DNA of 64,000 nt from Rosellinia necatrix (GCA_021209875.1 JAGYVD010000002.1:5704001-5768000); one strand, 5' to 3'; counted from the first letter of the stretch, positions 11,019 to 22,952 are shown. Numbers and translations: made by a program. Notes: a model not told the origin generated them from the sequence alone.

Positions 11019-12046
11019 GTTGCTAAGCGGATGAAACTCACAACTTCACAATGGCGAGTGCCAGTTGAGGTTTTCCGTAGCCCATGATTAGCTCCGATTA
11101 GGTACGCTGATAGTTACTGGTAACAGGCACCCATACTCCCTGTATGATGCTACTGTTACTGGGAAGCACCTCCTGCTGCTGTGCACCCAGCGACCGGGTA
11201 TCTATGGGGTAAAGGTGGGGCAGCCCTTGAATCCCACCAAAGATGGAGTCGCGACAGGTCAAGCTTGCCTTATCGCTATCAAATCGCGACGAGGGATGAA
11301 TACAGGCATGAGCCCACCAACGTCGTGACCGCGAACCCATGTGAGCACTGGTCTCCTGACCCACCATGTCAACAACAACACGGTACACACGCTTCGGGCT
11401 CAAACGTCATCCCGCCACAACAGCCATTTCGAGTACAAAACAGGTTGAAAAACGCCCTCTGCCGACAGTTCCGGACGTTACGCCTAACCTAATCGCAATA
11501 GCTATCGTCCATAGCTGCCTACCTACTTTGTAACTACCTTTGTGCCTTGTATCTACCTACCTACCTTACTTACACCCACCTGGTAGGGAACTCCTTCTTT
11601 GGGCCATACATACATACATATATACATCCCTACATACATCCCTACAACCTGCCCAATCCACGAGGTTGCCAAATAGGATTCAAGCACTTCTGCATACTTT
11701 TGATTGCCTACTTTTATTTGATGAGTCACCCGGGTTTGGCGTTCTTCTCGAACCCGATTTCACAACCATTTTTTTGGAGAGACCCTTTGCTGCCTGCTGC
11801 TCTCCGGTAGATCGTATTGCTTGGCGCACCATATATAATAGCCCCATATACCGTCCCGTCGTCCACTCTTTTGACTACTCGCGAGCTCCATATCGGGCAC
11901 GTCAGCAGACACTCGATCATTAACCCCCCAGGTTAGCGCGCGAAGTTGACCAGGATCGACCCCAAGGCACCAACGTATCAACATCATGAATCCATCGGTA
12001 TAGAGTCCAGACCCCTCGCAGAAGAACGACGTCCAATATCCCGATA
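11019..12046. other. Divergent intergenic region with simple repeats
   Basis: About 1 kb between divergent ThrRS and the membrane-protein gene; both promoters should be here. It contains an ACCT-rich tract (11517-11580) and a TACA/CCCTA tract (11606-11653). No gene recognised. Confidence 0.5.
11606..11653. repeat. TACA-type simple repeat
   Basis: Imperfect microsatellite of TACA units mixed with CCCTACATA steps, located in the divergent promoter region upstream of the gene at 12047. Confidence 0.8.
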
Positions 12047-13777
12047 ATGGTGCACACTCGGCGGTCACAGATACCCATCGAGGGCTCTTGGCGCATGGTA
12101 GAAGGCGAAAACGATAGTTTCGACACTACGCTCATCCGAGATTCCTTTGACGATGACTTCATATCGAGCGGACAATCCCAGCTCACGTCATCCTCACAAG
12201 GTCTTCCGTCGCAGGGCTTTCCGTCTCAGGACAGCATTCGCGATTTCGCCGACAATGCAGATGAAGATCAGGTTATTCTGCGCGCCCCCTTTCAGCCTTC
12301 CTTGAGCTCTACGCGACAAGCTTCAACCGACAAAGAACGAACCCCTGTTCCGGAATTCTTTATGCCTACTGTCAGTGTCAGCCCACGGCGATCCAGCCGT
12401 CATTCATCCAGAACTGTCCGTTACGCCACGGAAGATTCAGAGCAGATCCGAAGGAGAATCCTCTGGCAGGAATCAACGGATCGGAGCCATCACAGCCCAC
12501 CAAGGCCGCCACCAATTACGCGTGAGAAAGACCACGCACCGGGCAGTGCCGTGCGACAGCCATCACTCCCGGACCGGTTTGCAGACTCAGTCCCTGAATT
12601 TCTCTTCAACAGTGCAGCTTGGATCCTATCAGTCATAGGAATGGCTTTCCGTATTGCAAAATGGCCCGTCGCTGCATCGCTCGCTCTCTATCTGGTCATT
12701 GGAGCTGCCATGATAGGCAAAAATGCGATTACCCAATCGGTCTCGGCATCATTTCAACCAATATGCCGGCTACCAGGTGTCTCTCTCCTTAATCTTGAGT
12801 TATGCCCAGTTAAATCGCCCCCCGGCTCGAATGGGGGTGTGCGATCACTCGAGTTCGACGAGTTGATGAATGCACAGTCGCATTTTGAGAAGGTGCTAGA
12901 GGATTCGGTACAGGCCGTTTCATTGCCCATGGAAATGAAGCGGACGGAAGCCTCTGTACGTGATTTGCGGACCATGGTCAAGTACAGCGATCTGCCTTCA
13001 CGCGACGAGCTCGTATATGAATTCGACGGTTATATCGATGCCGTCCGGCAGATCGTAAATGACCTCCAGTCATTCAACACGCATGTTGGGGGCGCGGTAG
13101 ACAGTGTGATCGGAGTCAACCGCTGGACATCTCGGTATATCGACTCAGTTGCGGTGAATCGAGAAGCACACAACAACCTCTTATCGTGGAGTTTTGTATG
13201 GGTGTTTACTCCGTTTCTCCCCGTGGCATTTGACGAGCACATAATATTGGAGAAGTACATCGAACACACGGCATTTGTGTCGAATAAGATCGAAGATCTC
13301 ATTCTGGAAGCACAGGCGATACTCCGGTTACTCGGGCGGGCCGAGGATCACCTCCAACGCATTAACGAGTATGTGGTTCGCAACGGCAACGCTGTTCAGG
13401 AGCAGCGTAATGAGGTATTTTGGACTTTGTGGACTCTAGTTGGGGCTAATAACGATCGTCTCCATAAACTGAGAGCAAAGCTGGACTTGTTGCGACAGGT
13501 CGAGGTGCAACGAAGTTCTGCCGTCACACAGTTGTTGGGTCTTGTTCACGACCTTGGCGACATCCAGACTAAATTGAGCGACTTGCGAGATCGTGTAGCA
13601 GCACCCGAGTTGCTAGCCGATACTACCTCAATCCCTCTCAGCGTTCATATCGAGACGATCAACGCAGGAGTAGAGAGACTGGAGGGGGCGAGGGCTCGCA
13701 TTCGTGCCCTCGAAAATGAGAGGTTACAGGAGGCACTGGCCAGAGGCAAGGAAGAGGTTCCTATGATTGATGGTTGA
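12047..13777 (+). CDS. Membrane-anchored coiled-coil protein, function unknown
   Basis: Uninterrupted 576-aa gene; I do not recognise a named domain. Residues 1-180 are low complexity and Ser/Gln/Pro-rich, with a short repeat QGLPSQGFPSQ (about 51-61) and an Arg/Ser stretch near 114-123. A strong hydrophobic segment, AWILSVIGMAF...AASLALYLVIGAAMIG (about 191-224), could span the membrane once or as a hairpin. A second hydrophobic stretch is SWSFVWVFTPFLPVAF (about 386-401). The rest is charged and probably alpha-helical, with coiled-coil-like periodicity, especially residues 460-570. The overall plan resembles a membrane-tethered helical scaffold with a disordered cytosolic or nucleoplasmic N-terminus. 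Start is the first ATG of the frame. Codon use is like the neighbours. Function not inferred. Confidence 0.8.
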   Translation: MVHTRRSQIPIEGSWRMVEGENDSFDTTLIRDSFDDDFISSGQSQLTSSSQGLPSQGFPSQDSIRDFADNADEDQVILRAPFQPSLSSTRQASTDKERTPVPEFFMPTVSVSPRRSSRHSSRTVRYATEDSEQIRRRILWQESTDRSHHSPPRPPPITREKDHAPGSAVRQPSLPDRFADSVPEFLFNSAAWILSVIGMAFRIAKWPVAASLALYLVIGAAMIGKNAITQSVSASFQPICRLPGVSLLNLELCPVKSPPGSNGGVRSLEFDELMNAQSHFEKVLEDSVQAVSLPMEMKRTEASVRDLRTMVKYSDLPSRDELVYEFDGYIDAVRQIVNDLQSFNTHVGGAVDSVIGVNRWTSRYIDSVAVNREAHNNLLSWSFVWVFTPFLPVAFDEHIILEKYIEHTAFVSNKIEDLILEAQAILRLLGRAEDHLQRINEYVVRNGNAVQEQRNEVFWTLWTLVGANNDRLHKLRAKLDLLRQVEVQRSSAVTQLLGLVHDLGDIQTKLSDLRDRVAAPELLADTTSIPLSVHIETINAGVERLEGARARIRALENERLQEALARGKEEVPMIDG

Positions 13778-15182
13778 AATAGATTCATCAACCATCTTAT
13801 CGAGCATTAACATGTATAATCCTAACAAGATGGGCTTAGGATAAACAGCGGCGTCTTGGGGCCGGCATTGAGGCACTATTACATTTGGTAAAGGTTATAG
13901 AATCACCGTAAACAAGTCAATAATTGCTAGTTGTTTACTGAAAGTTAGATACTGTTGGTCTACCATGCTTTTGAGTTGATGTTATCGAGCATACCTTATT
14001 GGGAGCTATTATACTCTCGACACATCTGACCCCCGCTCCGGCCAACTTCTAATAGCCGGAGCGCTGCTTATGTTGCTCTGGGCAACTCGCAGACTATTGC
14101 CGATGAATTATCGGCCGATACCGAAAGCCTTTTTTTTTTTTTTCTTTGAACAGTGCATCTCCGGTCCACCGCAGGTTTTCGCTAACGGGCTACGACCGAT
14201 CCATTTTGAGACATATCAAGGCCAACCCGATCAAAATCAGACGTGTGAACCTCGAGATCCTAACCTCGGGCGGGCTCCCCGAATTTTAATACAGCGAGGC
14301 CTGAGCACCCCCACCCCATTGGCTGTGCAAGTAGCAAGCTGAATATGCGGGAGGAATTGCCGAACCACGGTCGTCAGATAGCGGGCACCTCACAATCCTG
14401 CGTATGGATTGGTAGGTCGGGTTACATCGACAACACCTATCTCCATGGGTCCCAAATGACAGGGAACCAGGCCCTGGTTCTAGATAGTCGGTGGTGGCCT
14501 ACTCAAAGCTACCCGCATACTATGCTCCTATTATCCATGAAAATCTTTCCTGGTAGTGGTGGTGAAACGTATACTTTCCTAAAGGTAGGGAAGCTTGCGA
14601 TGTGGCGCCAAATCGCGATCGAATCACTTACCCTGCCTACTGCAATACAGCTGGTCGTATATCAAAACTTTTCATCGCAGGTTAGCAACTCGGTGACCCT
14701 TTTGATTCGAGTTCAGTCAGTCTTGGCTCTTGGTATGCGATTATGAGGCTTGCAAGGGTTTGTAAGCTGCCGCGGTCCATTCACCTACCCCGAATCGGCG
14801 GTAAGAACTCGTCAAGGCACGTTAGCCTAACACAACATATATTGTTCTTTTATTTTCTTTTTTTGCCACATCCTCTGACGTTCATATGACTTCCTGCGTG
14901 GAGGAAACCCATGTGGATGCCCAAGACTTCTTACCGCTGGTCAACCTCGGCCAACATGTCAGAAACCTATCATCCCCCAGTTAGTATATGTATAGACCAG
15001 ACCATTTTAGTTAGCTCTGAGAATCGTGTAAGTGGGTATGTTAGCAACTCTGATATATTTGCATATTATCGGCAAGCAGGCGTCGTGTGTGTAGTTCCGC
15101 TCATTTGTGTCGAATTTTCTGATCCATATAACGGGCATTTCCGTGGCTTCGAGACACAAGTGGGAATACTTCCCAACTCATT
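13778..15182. other. Gene-free region
   Basis: 1.4 kb with no supportable gene. It holds the 3' end of the membrane-protein gene, a homopolymer T run near 14130-14145 and the bZIP promoter. Short open frames at 14070-14746 look non-coding. Confidence 0.5.
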
Positions 15183-16825
15183 ATGGACTCTCTACCAGTG
15201 ACGGATAGCTCACTTTCTATCACTCCACCCCATACTGGGCTGGAAAATATCGAGAACAGCCCACCCGATGTTGATGCTTCTACTACAGGCATAGATCGGA
15301 AGGCAAAAAAACGCATTCAGAACAGGGTTGCGCAGAGAACCTACCGTAAGACGTGACGTACTTATCCCAAACATATCCACAAAGCTTAAATTGAATAGGC
15401 ACTCGGATCAAACAACGTCTTCAGGATTTGCAGCAACAAGTCCAAACGCTACAGCAGAAGGAAGAAGAGCAGCAGCGCGGTGCTCAGCCACGGGAAATGG
15501 AAGCGAACGACGTCGAAAACAAAGCATCGATATTTTATTCTCCCTTCAGCGAAGAAATTACTCCAGTATTGTCTAGGATTCATGGTCCACACCAGTCCAG
15601 CGAGATCATATGTCCGGAGATACCCACAAAAAATATGACAGCCTCGAACACATGGGGGGGAATTACCAACCAATCTGATATATGGAATTCGCAATACTCA
15701 ACGAACATTGCAGGCGGCGATTCATTCCATATCCCCATACGGCCTTTCATACCGACCACCGGAATGACGATGCCAGCTCTTACGCCTGGAAGCCTTTCAC
15801 TGGGTTTCCCCCCTAGCGGACTTTACTCGCAAACATGCCACGGAGAACATACAAGAAATACATTAGCATTCTCCGGCGGGATCAGCGGAGATCCTCAGCA
15901 GCATCATTTCAACCTAGCCGATACGGTCTTTAGTAAGCACATCCCTTTCTGAGAATATTCATCCCTCTCCAAAATATCCGGAACAGGATAATGCCGAATT
16001 TAGATAACTCACTAATACAAAAAATAGAGGAAGAGGGACAACGGGGCCATTTCGGAGACTTTAATTCGTCCCAATTACCCGCTTGGGGGCATACGCCGGA
16101 GCCAATACCTACTACGAACGACTCAACAACCGGAGGGGCGGTACAGGCAGCGAGTATCCGTCGGGGTGAAATTATAACCACGCCCACTACAACCGCACCG
16201 AGTCAGTGGCTAAATGGGATACCAAACACGCAAATGACACTGGAGGAGCGATTCGAATATGTTTTGGACCATGCACAGCGCGCCGGATTCGATAGCTTCG
16301 ATTCCATGGCTTTACATTACTACGCACGAAACTTCCACCCAAACTCGGCTCTCTCGTTAGAGCAGCGTTTAAGCCGCACTCGGCGTGTCCCCGAGCTTCT
16401 CGCCGAACTCAGAAAACAGTCAGAAACGTGGGGCACCTGGCAACGCCGTGGCTATCAAGACGAAATCGTAAAGGCGGCCGAGGAAATCTGCGCTGCCGAG
16501 TGCAACGAATTACGAGGCCACGAGAGCGAAATCATAAATGACAAGGCGCTCGAAGACATGGTAAGCGACCCATCTCAAAATAGAAAGCATTGTGTTACCC
16601 CTTCAGCTCAACATGGATGACTTAGGCGAAATATTGTCAATACTGACTTTCAAAATGGCCTAGTTACCAAATCTCTGGACCTTTTTGACAGGATTGGTAT
16701 CGAACAACCCACAATTACCTCAGAGAAAGGTCTCTGACGTGGTTTTGATGAGTATGAGGCTTTTGTGTGGGCTGAAGGGACAACAAAATCAGCCGGGTGC
16801 ATATTTCAAGCAGTCACCGAGGTAG
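15183..16825 (+). CDS. AP-1/Yap-like bZIP transcription factor
   Basis: Four exons: 15183-15345, 15399-15932, 16028-16560 and 16664-16825 (463 aa). The first splice rebuilds the basic region and zipper: KAKKRIQNRVAQRTYR then TRIKQRLQDLQQQVQTLQ. The signature N-R-x-A-Q-R-x-x-R marks the fungal Yap/AP-1-like group, which binds TTAC-type half-sites in the nucleus. A Gln-rich zipper (QQQVQTLQQKEEEQQ) and a long Ser/Pro/Thr-rich middle follow. The third-exon block MTLEERFEYVLDHAQRAGFDSFD and the last exon (LPNLWTFLTGLVSNNPQLP) resemble the helical C-terminal region of uncharacterised fungal bZIPs. The second intron acceptor is uncertain: 16003 also keeps the frame and adds 8 residues. The target pathway is unknown; it is not tied to the PKS locus by position (20 kb away). 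Confidence 0.82.
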
Positions 16826-17289
16826 CACATGGCTTGTACTTTTGTTGCATTCTAGCTTTAAAATAATTACCCGGTGATTGATAAGCAGCGTTTTGTTATT
16901 ATACCGATAATATGGACGGGTCAGATTGGTTAGGGGTAGTTGTTCACCGCGTCGGTTACGTTTAGTTATCTGGGGTGGCCTATGGAAGGCCGATTTGGCT
17001 AAATCTGAATTATACCCAACACCTAACGATAACTGCATAGTTTAGGCCTATACAAATCCAGAAAAGAGCCAGAACGAATTATGACATCTGCGAAGGAGAA
17101 CCAGAAAAAAGATAAAAATAAAAACAGCGCTTACGAGAATGCCAGAATGCCTCGGCACCGAGGGCCGACTATCCATCCTATCGGGCTCCTTCGCACACAC
17201 GGGGTCCAATGACAAAAGCGGCTTCATCGCTCACCTAATCTTCAGCTGGCACGGTCGTCTCGTATAGCCTTGACGCACAGCAGCGCTCC

Positions 17290-17325
<36 letters not shown>

Positions 17326-17590
17326 GTTATTTTATACCCTCCCCCCCTTTTTTTTCAGCTCCGGCGATGACGGCGGTGCGCATCGTCGCAGCGCTGCGGT
17401 CAGGCTTCTGGTTCGCGACGATCCGACTGCTCGTGCGCCCGCTGACGCCGCCCCCGCTCGCGGGCGGCGCCGGACGAGGCCGCCTCGCGCTCGCGCTCGC
17501 GCTCGCCCTCACCTGTGCCAGTCAAACTTCTTCGGCTCCGGGTTCTCGTCCCGCGCGGCACGCTCGCCCGGCGCTGGTGGCGCCGACGCT
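16826..17590. other. Gene-free region leading into a GC-rich island
   Basis: No gene recognised in 16826-17290. A (CT)n repeat then starts and base composition rises sharply in GC from about 17370. Open frames in the GC-rich part are long only because stops are rare there. Confidence 0.5.
17294..17322. repeat. (CT)n microsatellite
   Basis: About 14 uninterrupted CT units, followed by C- and T-runs, at the left edge of the GC-rich island. Confidence 0.95.
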
Positions 17591-17599
17591 GTTTCCCTG

Positions 17600-17960
17600 C
17601 GGGCACGCTCGCTCCGCGGCGCCGTCGCGTTCTACCCCCCCTTCCCTCCGTCAGCATGGTTCGGGGACTTGGGCGAGCGGAGGGCGCCGGTGGAGAGGAG
17701 GAGGAGGGAGTGGGGGGGGAATCCTAAGGGTGGCGGTGGTGGACGCGCCTGTTCCGCGAGGGCTACCTTGCCGGTATGGATCCGAGGGACCACCCGCGCA
17801 TCTCGCCGCTCTACCGCCGACGACAACAACGGCGGCCTACCCGCGGCACACGCTCGTCTTTCGCCGCGGTGTATGACGTCTCGGCGCTCGAGGCGGAGGA
17901 GTTCGCCAAGGGCGCCGATGAGAATCTCTCCACACCCCCGCTGCGAAGAGGGTGGTGCTC
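17600..17960 (+). pseudogene. Alpha/beta hydrolase (HSL-type) remnant, frameshifted
   Basis: Fragments of an alpha/beta-hydrolase-3 / hormone-sensitive-lipase-like esterase appear in alternating frames. GAVAFYPPFPPSAWF (near 17620) is in one frame. TRLFREGYLAGMDPRDHPR then ISPLY (about 17745-17815) is in another; this segment normally follows the catalytic Asp loop in such enzymes. ADDNNGGLPAAH continues in a third frame, and SFAAVYDVSALEAEEFAKG (about 17863-17920) returns to the previous one. At least two single-base shifts are therefore needed. I cannot find the HGGG or GDSAG motifs, so the N-terminal half is missing or too decayed. Family recognition rests mainly on the DPRDHPRISPLY segment and its order relative to the final strand. 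Base composition is far richer in GC than the flanks. Confidence 0.45.
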
Positions 17961-19180
17961 AAGCAGATGCCGCGGTGTGGTCGTGCGTTTGATAGGGGAA
18001 AGAAAAACGTGGCGGCTCGGACTGAGGGTGATAACGATGTTATCGAGATGTTAACCCGTGGTATGGTTGATCAGTTAATTTCACTAATTTAAATTATGTT
18101 CAACATCATACTGGCGCCACCTTGGCTACGGGCCGCCTGGGTATTGACAGTGCGTTTCCTTTGATACCGCGTTTAAAGCCTGGAATTATAGATAAGTCCA
18201 TGCGCCACTTGGCCAGTTTGACTATCGCTTCATGGTGAGACACTGGGAGCTGAGGGGATGTTTCAATTCGGTGGCTAAAGGTATGCAATGTTGACCGACA
18301 TGATCACATTACCGCGGAATGGTTCAAGGGGTAAAATTACCATTGGGCTTGCTCATTACATTCGTAATCCTGGGCCTCTTCAACGCCGTATTAATGGCGA
18401 TTACTAATCTGCGTGTCGTTACACCAGTGGTGTTTTTTTTTTGACGAACACGAATCCTGGCTGTAGGCGTGGATGGATTGTATTCGTGTTCAAGTCGTCA
18501 GTGAATAACTCCTGTTTGTAGAGTCTCCTATTCGAAACTACCTCTACATACCCCGTTACCTGAATCAAAATTAGGCAGCCATACACCGCGTGGATTATTC
18601 ATCTTCGCCTTTTCGCTCCCCTGAAGGATGCGGGGTTCACCAGGGGTTAGCTAGTGTGCATATGTATGTACTTACATTCATGGCACTGGGCAGGTGTATG
18701 CGATCATATTATCGACTGGGCTTGTCTAGACTTGCGGTTTGCTAGAAACACCGTAAGATGGATCGTAAACGAGCTTTGTAGTGAGCCGGTCCGGCATACG
18801 CAACTCCCTCCACGGACACCGAGTTAATGCATCGTATAATATCAGTTGAATTGTAACATCGTTCTTGGGACTTGTTGAAAACCGCTGTGTTGAGCTCAGT
18901 AGTATCACATCACGATGAAATGAGTCACAACGAGGATCTTGATGGCTTAACGTGTTGAATTCGTCACCTATTTGTGAGGCCAATGAAGAAAAGGTGCCGC
19001 GTAGTTGGTGACGTTAGACATGGAGATCAGCCCCATCTTCGGCGACGGTAGACTCGTTCATTACGAAGTTGTGAAGCTTACAACGTCGCTGTCGGTGCAT
19101 ATATAAATTCACGGACAAGTTTGTTGTTTGCATATCATCAACATCTCTAGCAGTCGTACGAATAGGAAGAAGTTAGCATC
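17961..19180. other. Gene-free region upstream of the FAD oxidoreductase
   Basis: 1.2 kb with no supportable gene; composition returns to that of ordinary intergenic DNA. It ends with the FAD oxidoreductase promoter. Confidence 0.5.
19102..19107 (+). promoter_or_regulatory. Probable TATA box of the FAD oxidoreductase gene
   Basis: TATAAA inside GCATATATAAATTC, about 80 bases upstream of the ATG at 19181, a plausible distance for a short 5' leader. Confidence 0.5.
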
Positions 19181-20704
19181 ATGAGCAGTCAACGCACCAC
19201 TAACTCGTACCTACCGGTGCCCAACCCGACTACCCCATACTGGCGTACAGATCTACACCCCCTCGACTCACACCGTTCAACAGAAGATCTTCCCGCCGAA
19301 TGCGACGTGCTCATAATCGGCGCTGGGATATCCGGCGTCTCGGTCGCATATCATCTTTCCCAGGCCGAAGCCGCCGGTACAGACCCTGCCCCTTCCATTG
19401 TGCTGCTCGAGGCCCGCCAGGTCTGCTCCGGCGCGACGGGTCGTAACGGCGGTCATGTCAAAGCCAAGGCGGGGACGATCTTCAAGCTCGCCGAACAAGG
19501 CCGGGCCGAGGTCGGCGATGGTCTCGTCGCATTCGTCGGCGCACACATTGACGCGTTCAAGGATGTCGTTGAGCGCGAGCGCATCGACTGCGAATTTGAG
19601 CTTCGCCGTTCGTACGACGTGTTCCTGAATGAGAAGGACGCGGCATCCCTGCGCGAATCCTGGGCCCACCACTCGGCGCGAGGGGAGCCGTGGATGAGAT
19701 CCCGGCAGCTTGTGGATGCTGGCCTGGCGGAGTCGGTGTCAAGCGTGAAAGGTGCGCGGGCTGCGGTTAGTTCGCCGGCGTGCTCAATGGTGAGTGGACA
19801 TTTCCCCTTTCATCTCGGTAGACCTACCAACGGGGATGTTGTAGCTGTCTTGGCTGACTCCGAGCGTCAAAGTGGCCATATAAGTTTGTAACACAACTTC
19901 TCGGGCGTACTATGGACCGAAATCCGGCGTTGAACCTACAGACAGAGACTCCTGTGTTGGGGGTCGAGTACATTGATAACGGCGAGGGCGGTAGCCCGGA
20001 AACAATGATCCTTACCCATAGGGGTTCAATCCGTGCGAAAAAGGTTGTATTTGCGACAAACGGTTACACGGCTGGTCTCTTGCCTCAATATGATGGCGTG
20101 ATAACGCCTTACAAAGGCACGGCGGCCCATCTTGCTCCATCACGTACGAAGGGGCCCGTATTCCCACACCTCAGTCATACGTATAATCTGGAATTCGGGC
20201 TGAATGACCGCGAAACCGTTGACTATCTCAACCCAAGGCCAGATGGTGGAATCGTAGTAGGAGGCGGAAGATGGGTATTTGAGAAAGACAGCGATTTATG
20301 GCACAATAATATCGACGACTCGACTGCGTTTGATGCGATCACCGATACCACGTACTTTGAAAAATACATGCAGAGGAACTTCAGAGGTTGGGAAGAGAGC
20401 GGTACCGAGGTGGACAAGATCTGGACGGGAAGTAAGTCTTCGCCGCACAGAATCCGATCCCCCGTCACTAATTGGTATTCACCCAGTAATGGCCTCGACT
20501 CCGGATCAGTTGCCTCATGCGGGAGAAGTACCGGGACGGAAGAATCAGTGGATCATCGCGGGTTTCAACGGCGCTGGTATGACGATGAGCTTCTTGTTAG
20601 GAAAGGGAGTTGCTCAGATGGTTCACGGCGATCTGCCTTTCGAGGAGATTGACCGAGTCATTCCACGTTTCTTCAAGACGACCGTGGCCAGGCTTACGGT
20701 ATAG
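19181..20704 (+). CDS. FAD-dependent amino-group oxidoreductase (DAO family)
   Basis: Three exons, 19181-19789, 19873-20431 and 20487-20704, encode 461 aa. DAO-superfamily flavoenzymes oxidise amino acids or amines with FAD. The dinucleotide-binding motif is VLIIGAGISGVSVAYHLSQ (about residues 44-62), the FAD-contact segment GATGRNGGHVKAKAG follows (about 87-101), and the C-terminal flavin motif is IIAGFNGAGMTM (about 413-424). Splice 1 restores CSMWPYKFVTQLLGRTMDRN, a segment conserved in fungal relatives. The protein is closest in plan to PuuB-like gamma-glutamylputrescine or sarcosine oxidases, but the substrate cannot be told. No signal peptide or membrane segment, so it is likely cytosolic or peroxisomal; the C-terminus (ARLTV) is not an obvious PTS1. 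A TATA box lies about 80 bases upstream. Intact. Confidence 0.9.
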
Positions 20705-20768
20705 TCAATTGGGATGGTGCGTGTTAGCGTGCCTATAATTAACCCAAGATTACAAGTAGAGGGAGGTG

Positions 20769-20804
20769 TGTAAAGGTGATAGAGGCATGTAAAGGTGATA
20801 GAGG
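20769..20804. repeat. 17-bp direct repeat, two copies
   Basis: TGTAAAGGTGATAGAGG occurs at 20769-20785 and again at 20788-20804, two bases apart, just 3' of the FAD oxidoreductase gene. Confidence 0.9.
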
Positions 20805-20832
20805 TGAGCATATGCCGTTGAGGCTGCATATA

Positions 20833-20887
20833 GTAGGTAACCTACCTAGGTACTTAGGTATCTAGGTAGGTAGGTAGGTAGGTACTT
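20833..20887. repeat. AGGT/ACCT-rich tract
   Basis: A run of AGGT units with internal palindromic steps (CCTAGG, GGTACTTAGGTA). Similar tracts recur in other intergenic regions of this window. Confidence 0.85.
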
Positions 20888-21169
20888 AATTACATGCCAT
20901 CTCGGGGTTAATAAGTATTGACGTCTTCGACTCTGTCGGTGATTCGGAGTTAGCATTGGCCCACATCACCCCATCTCTTGTGTATCCTCTTACCTCCCGC
21001 ACTAGTTATAGTCTATATAGGTGCCTAAATAAATGTTCAGGGGTTCCACTGGATACGCGTCGCGTCAGATTAAGTTTCCAGGTAGTTAGCTGAAACTTAA
21101 AAAGCCTAGTAAGGCTAGGCAAGGTTAAATGGCGAGGTGTCTGGCAAACATCACCGGCTGATTCCAGTC

Positions 21170-22952
21170 ATGCGATTACTGAACTCAACAAGTCTCAGAA
21201 TAGAGGAGTTCACGCCCTCAAAGGCCCCAACATATGCCAGTGCGTAATCTCATAGCCCATTTGACCACTTGGGACAGTCCATCTCCGGGCGGCCCGTACC
21301 AAGGATAATTACTTACTTACCTACTCACTCGTGATGTGGCAGTCCTATCCCACACCTGGGGTGACGGCGAGGCATCCTTCACCGCGTGGAATTCTCGCTT
21401 GGCTAGATTGACGAAGTCTAGAAGGCCGGGGTTTGCCAAGATATTGTCCGCCTGCAAGCGTGCGCGTCAGGATGGGCTCTCTTACCTCTGGGTCGATACC
21501 GTCTGCATCGACAAATCGAGCTCGGCCGAGTTGTCCGAGGCCATTAACTCCATGTTTGCCTGGTATGAGAATGCCAAGGTCTGCTACGTGTTCCTCGAGG
21601 ATGTCCGCAGCGACCAGCCCAGTCAGGTCGACATACTGGACGTCTTCCAACGGAGTAGATGGTTCACCCGAGGCTGGACTCTGCAGGAACTTCTGGCTCC
21701 CGACTACATCTTGTTTTTCTCACGTGATTGGGTTGAACTGGGAACGAAGAGAGGGTTGGCCAGTGCGATATCCCTTGCCACCGGGATAGACCAGCTTTGC
21801 CTATGTAAGGAGAAGAGCTTACAGGAGTACAGCATCGCCCAGCGCATGTCATGGGCTGGCCTCAGATCTACCACCCGAGAGGAAGACGTAGCATACAGCT
21901 TGCTAGGTCTCTTCGGCATCAATATGCCTTTACTATACGGCGAAGGAGAGAAGGCATTCCGACGCCTACAAGAGGAGATTATAAAGGTTTCTGACGATCA
22001 CAGCATCTTCGCATTTGATACGCTGGGTTCGCGAGACTCGCTTCTAGCAGACCACCCCAGGCATTTTCTCAACTTCGCACACATTCAACCGAGATTCGAA
22101 GCGAGGTTGACACCACCATTCCATTTTACCAACGCCGGCTTATCATTATCAACGCCCTTAATTCGCACTCTATCGCCCTTCTGGGTTTTAGCCGTTCTCA
22201 ACTGCTTCGAAATCGACACCAATAGCGGCTCACGCTTACTACAAATATGTTTACCGCTCCTAGGCAGAGACAATACATATATGCGTGCTCGTGATCCGAT
22301 AAGTCTGGTCAGGAGACCGTTGAAAGATGCCAAGACAGAGGTTCAATACGAGCTCCAGAGCTTGACGACCTCAACCGCCTCCACCTACCTTGTGACTTAC
22401 TTCACTCGGGTTTACCCCGCGTTTGGAGCTGAGCTCGACAGTGCCATGAATGGATTCGCGGATAACGGGGTCCAAAAGTCGGCCTTTATGCTAACATTTC
22501 CGCGCGGGATGGCTAACTACCGTGTCGTCCACGCGTATCCGCCCGAGGCTCTCCATGAAGATACCAGCTTATTCTGTCCGCCAGTCGGGACGAGCGGACA
22601 CCCGTTCTCTCACGGATTAGTCGTTTTCGAAGAGGCCTTGACCGATCTGAGCACAAGTACTACATCAAGCATGACACAGACACTGGGAACCGGCAAGCGA
22701 ATCGGGGTCTATTTGGCACAGACTGACGATCTCGAGGAGTCCAATTGGATGTGCCGCCTTATTCCCAACCCAGACGATGACTTCTACGAGCGGAGTAGTG
22801 AGTTATGGCCTTTTGAGGCGGTCCCGGATAGTTGGGGCCATTATGACCATGTCGACCACTTCATTGTATCTGCTCATTCGCAGCTGGCATACCACAATCG
22901 TCAGCGTCATGTGGTTCTTACCGAGATTGCTTTCGATGTGCAGCCTATATAG
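21170..22952 (+). CDS. HET-domain protein (heterokaryon-incompatibility type)
   Basis: Two exons, 21170-21239 and 21343-22952, encode 559 aa. The small first exon supplies the usual N-terminus of this class, MRLLNSTSLRIEEF, and the splice gives TYAILSHTWGDGE, the first HET motif. Further HET motifs are LSYLWVDTVCIDK (about residue 70) and RSRWFTRGWTLQELLAP (about 128-144). The block SIAQRMSWAGLRSTTREED, AYSLLGLFGINMPLLYGEG then FRRLQEEI, typical of HET-E-like proteins, follows. HET domains are TIR-like death-inducing modules triggered when incompatible hyphae fuse. There is no NACHT, WD40 or ankyrin domain after the HET region; the C-terminal half (about 240-559) is a beta-rich region common in stand-alone HET proteins. 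The gene is intact, in contrast to the broken NLR at the left end. Partner and specificity are unknown. Confidence 0.92.

Larger units (their letters stand above)
20705..21169. other. Intergenic with AGGT-rich repeats
   Basis: Between two plus-strand genes. It holds a 17-bp direct repeat (20769-20804) and an AGGT/ACCT-rich tract (20833-20887). No gene. Confidence 0.6.
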
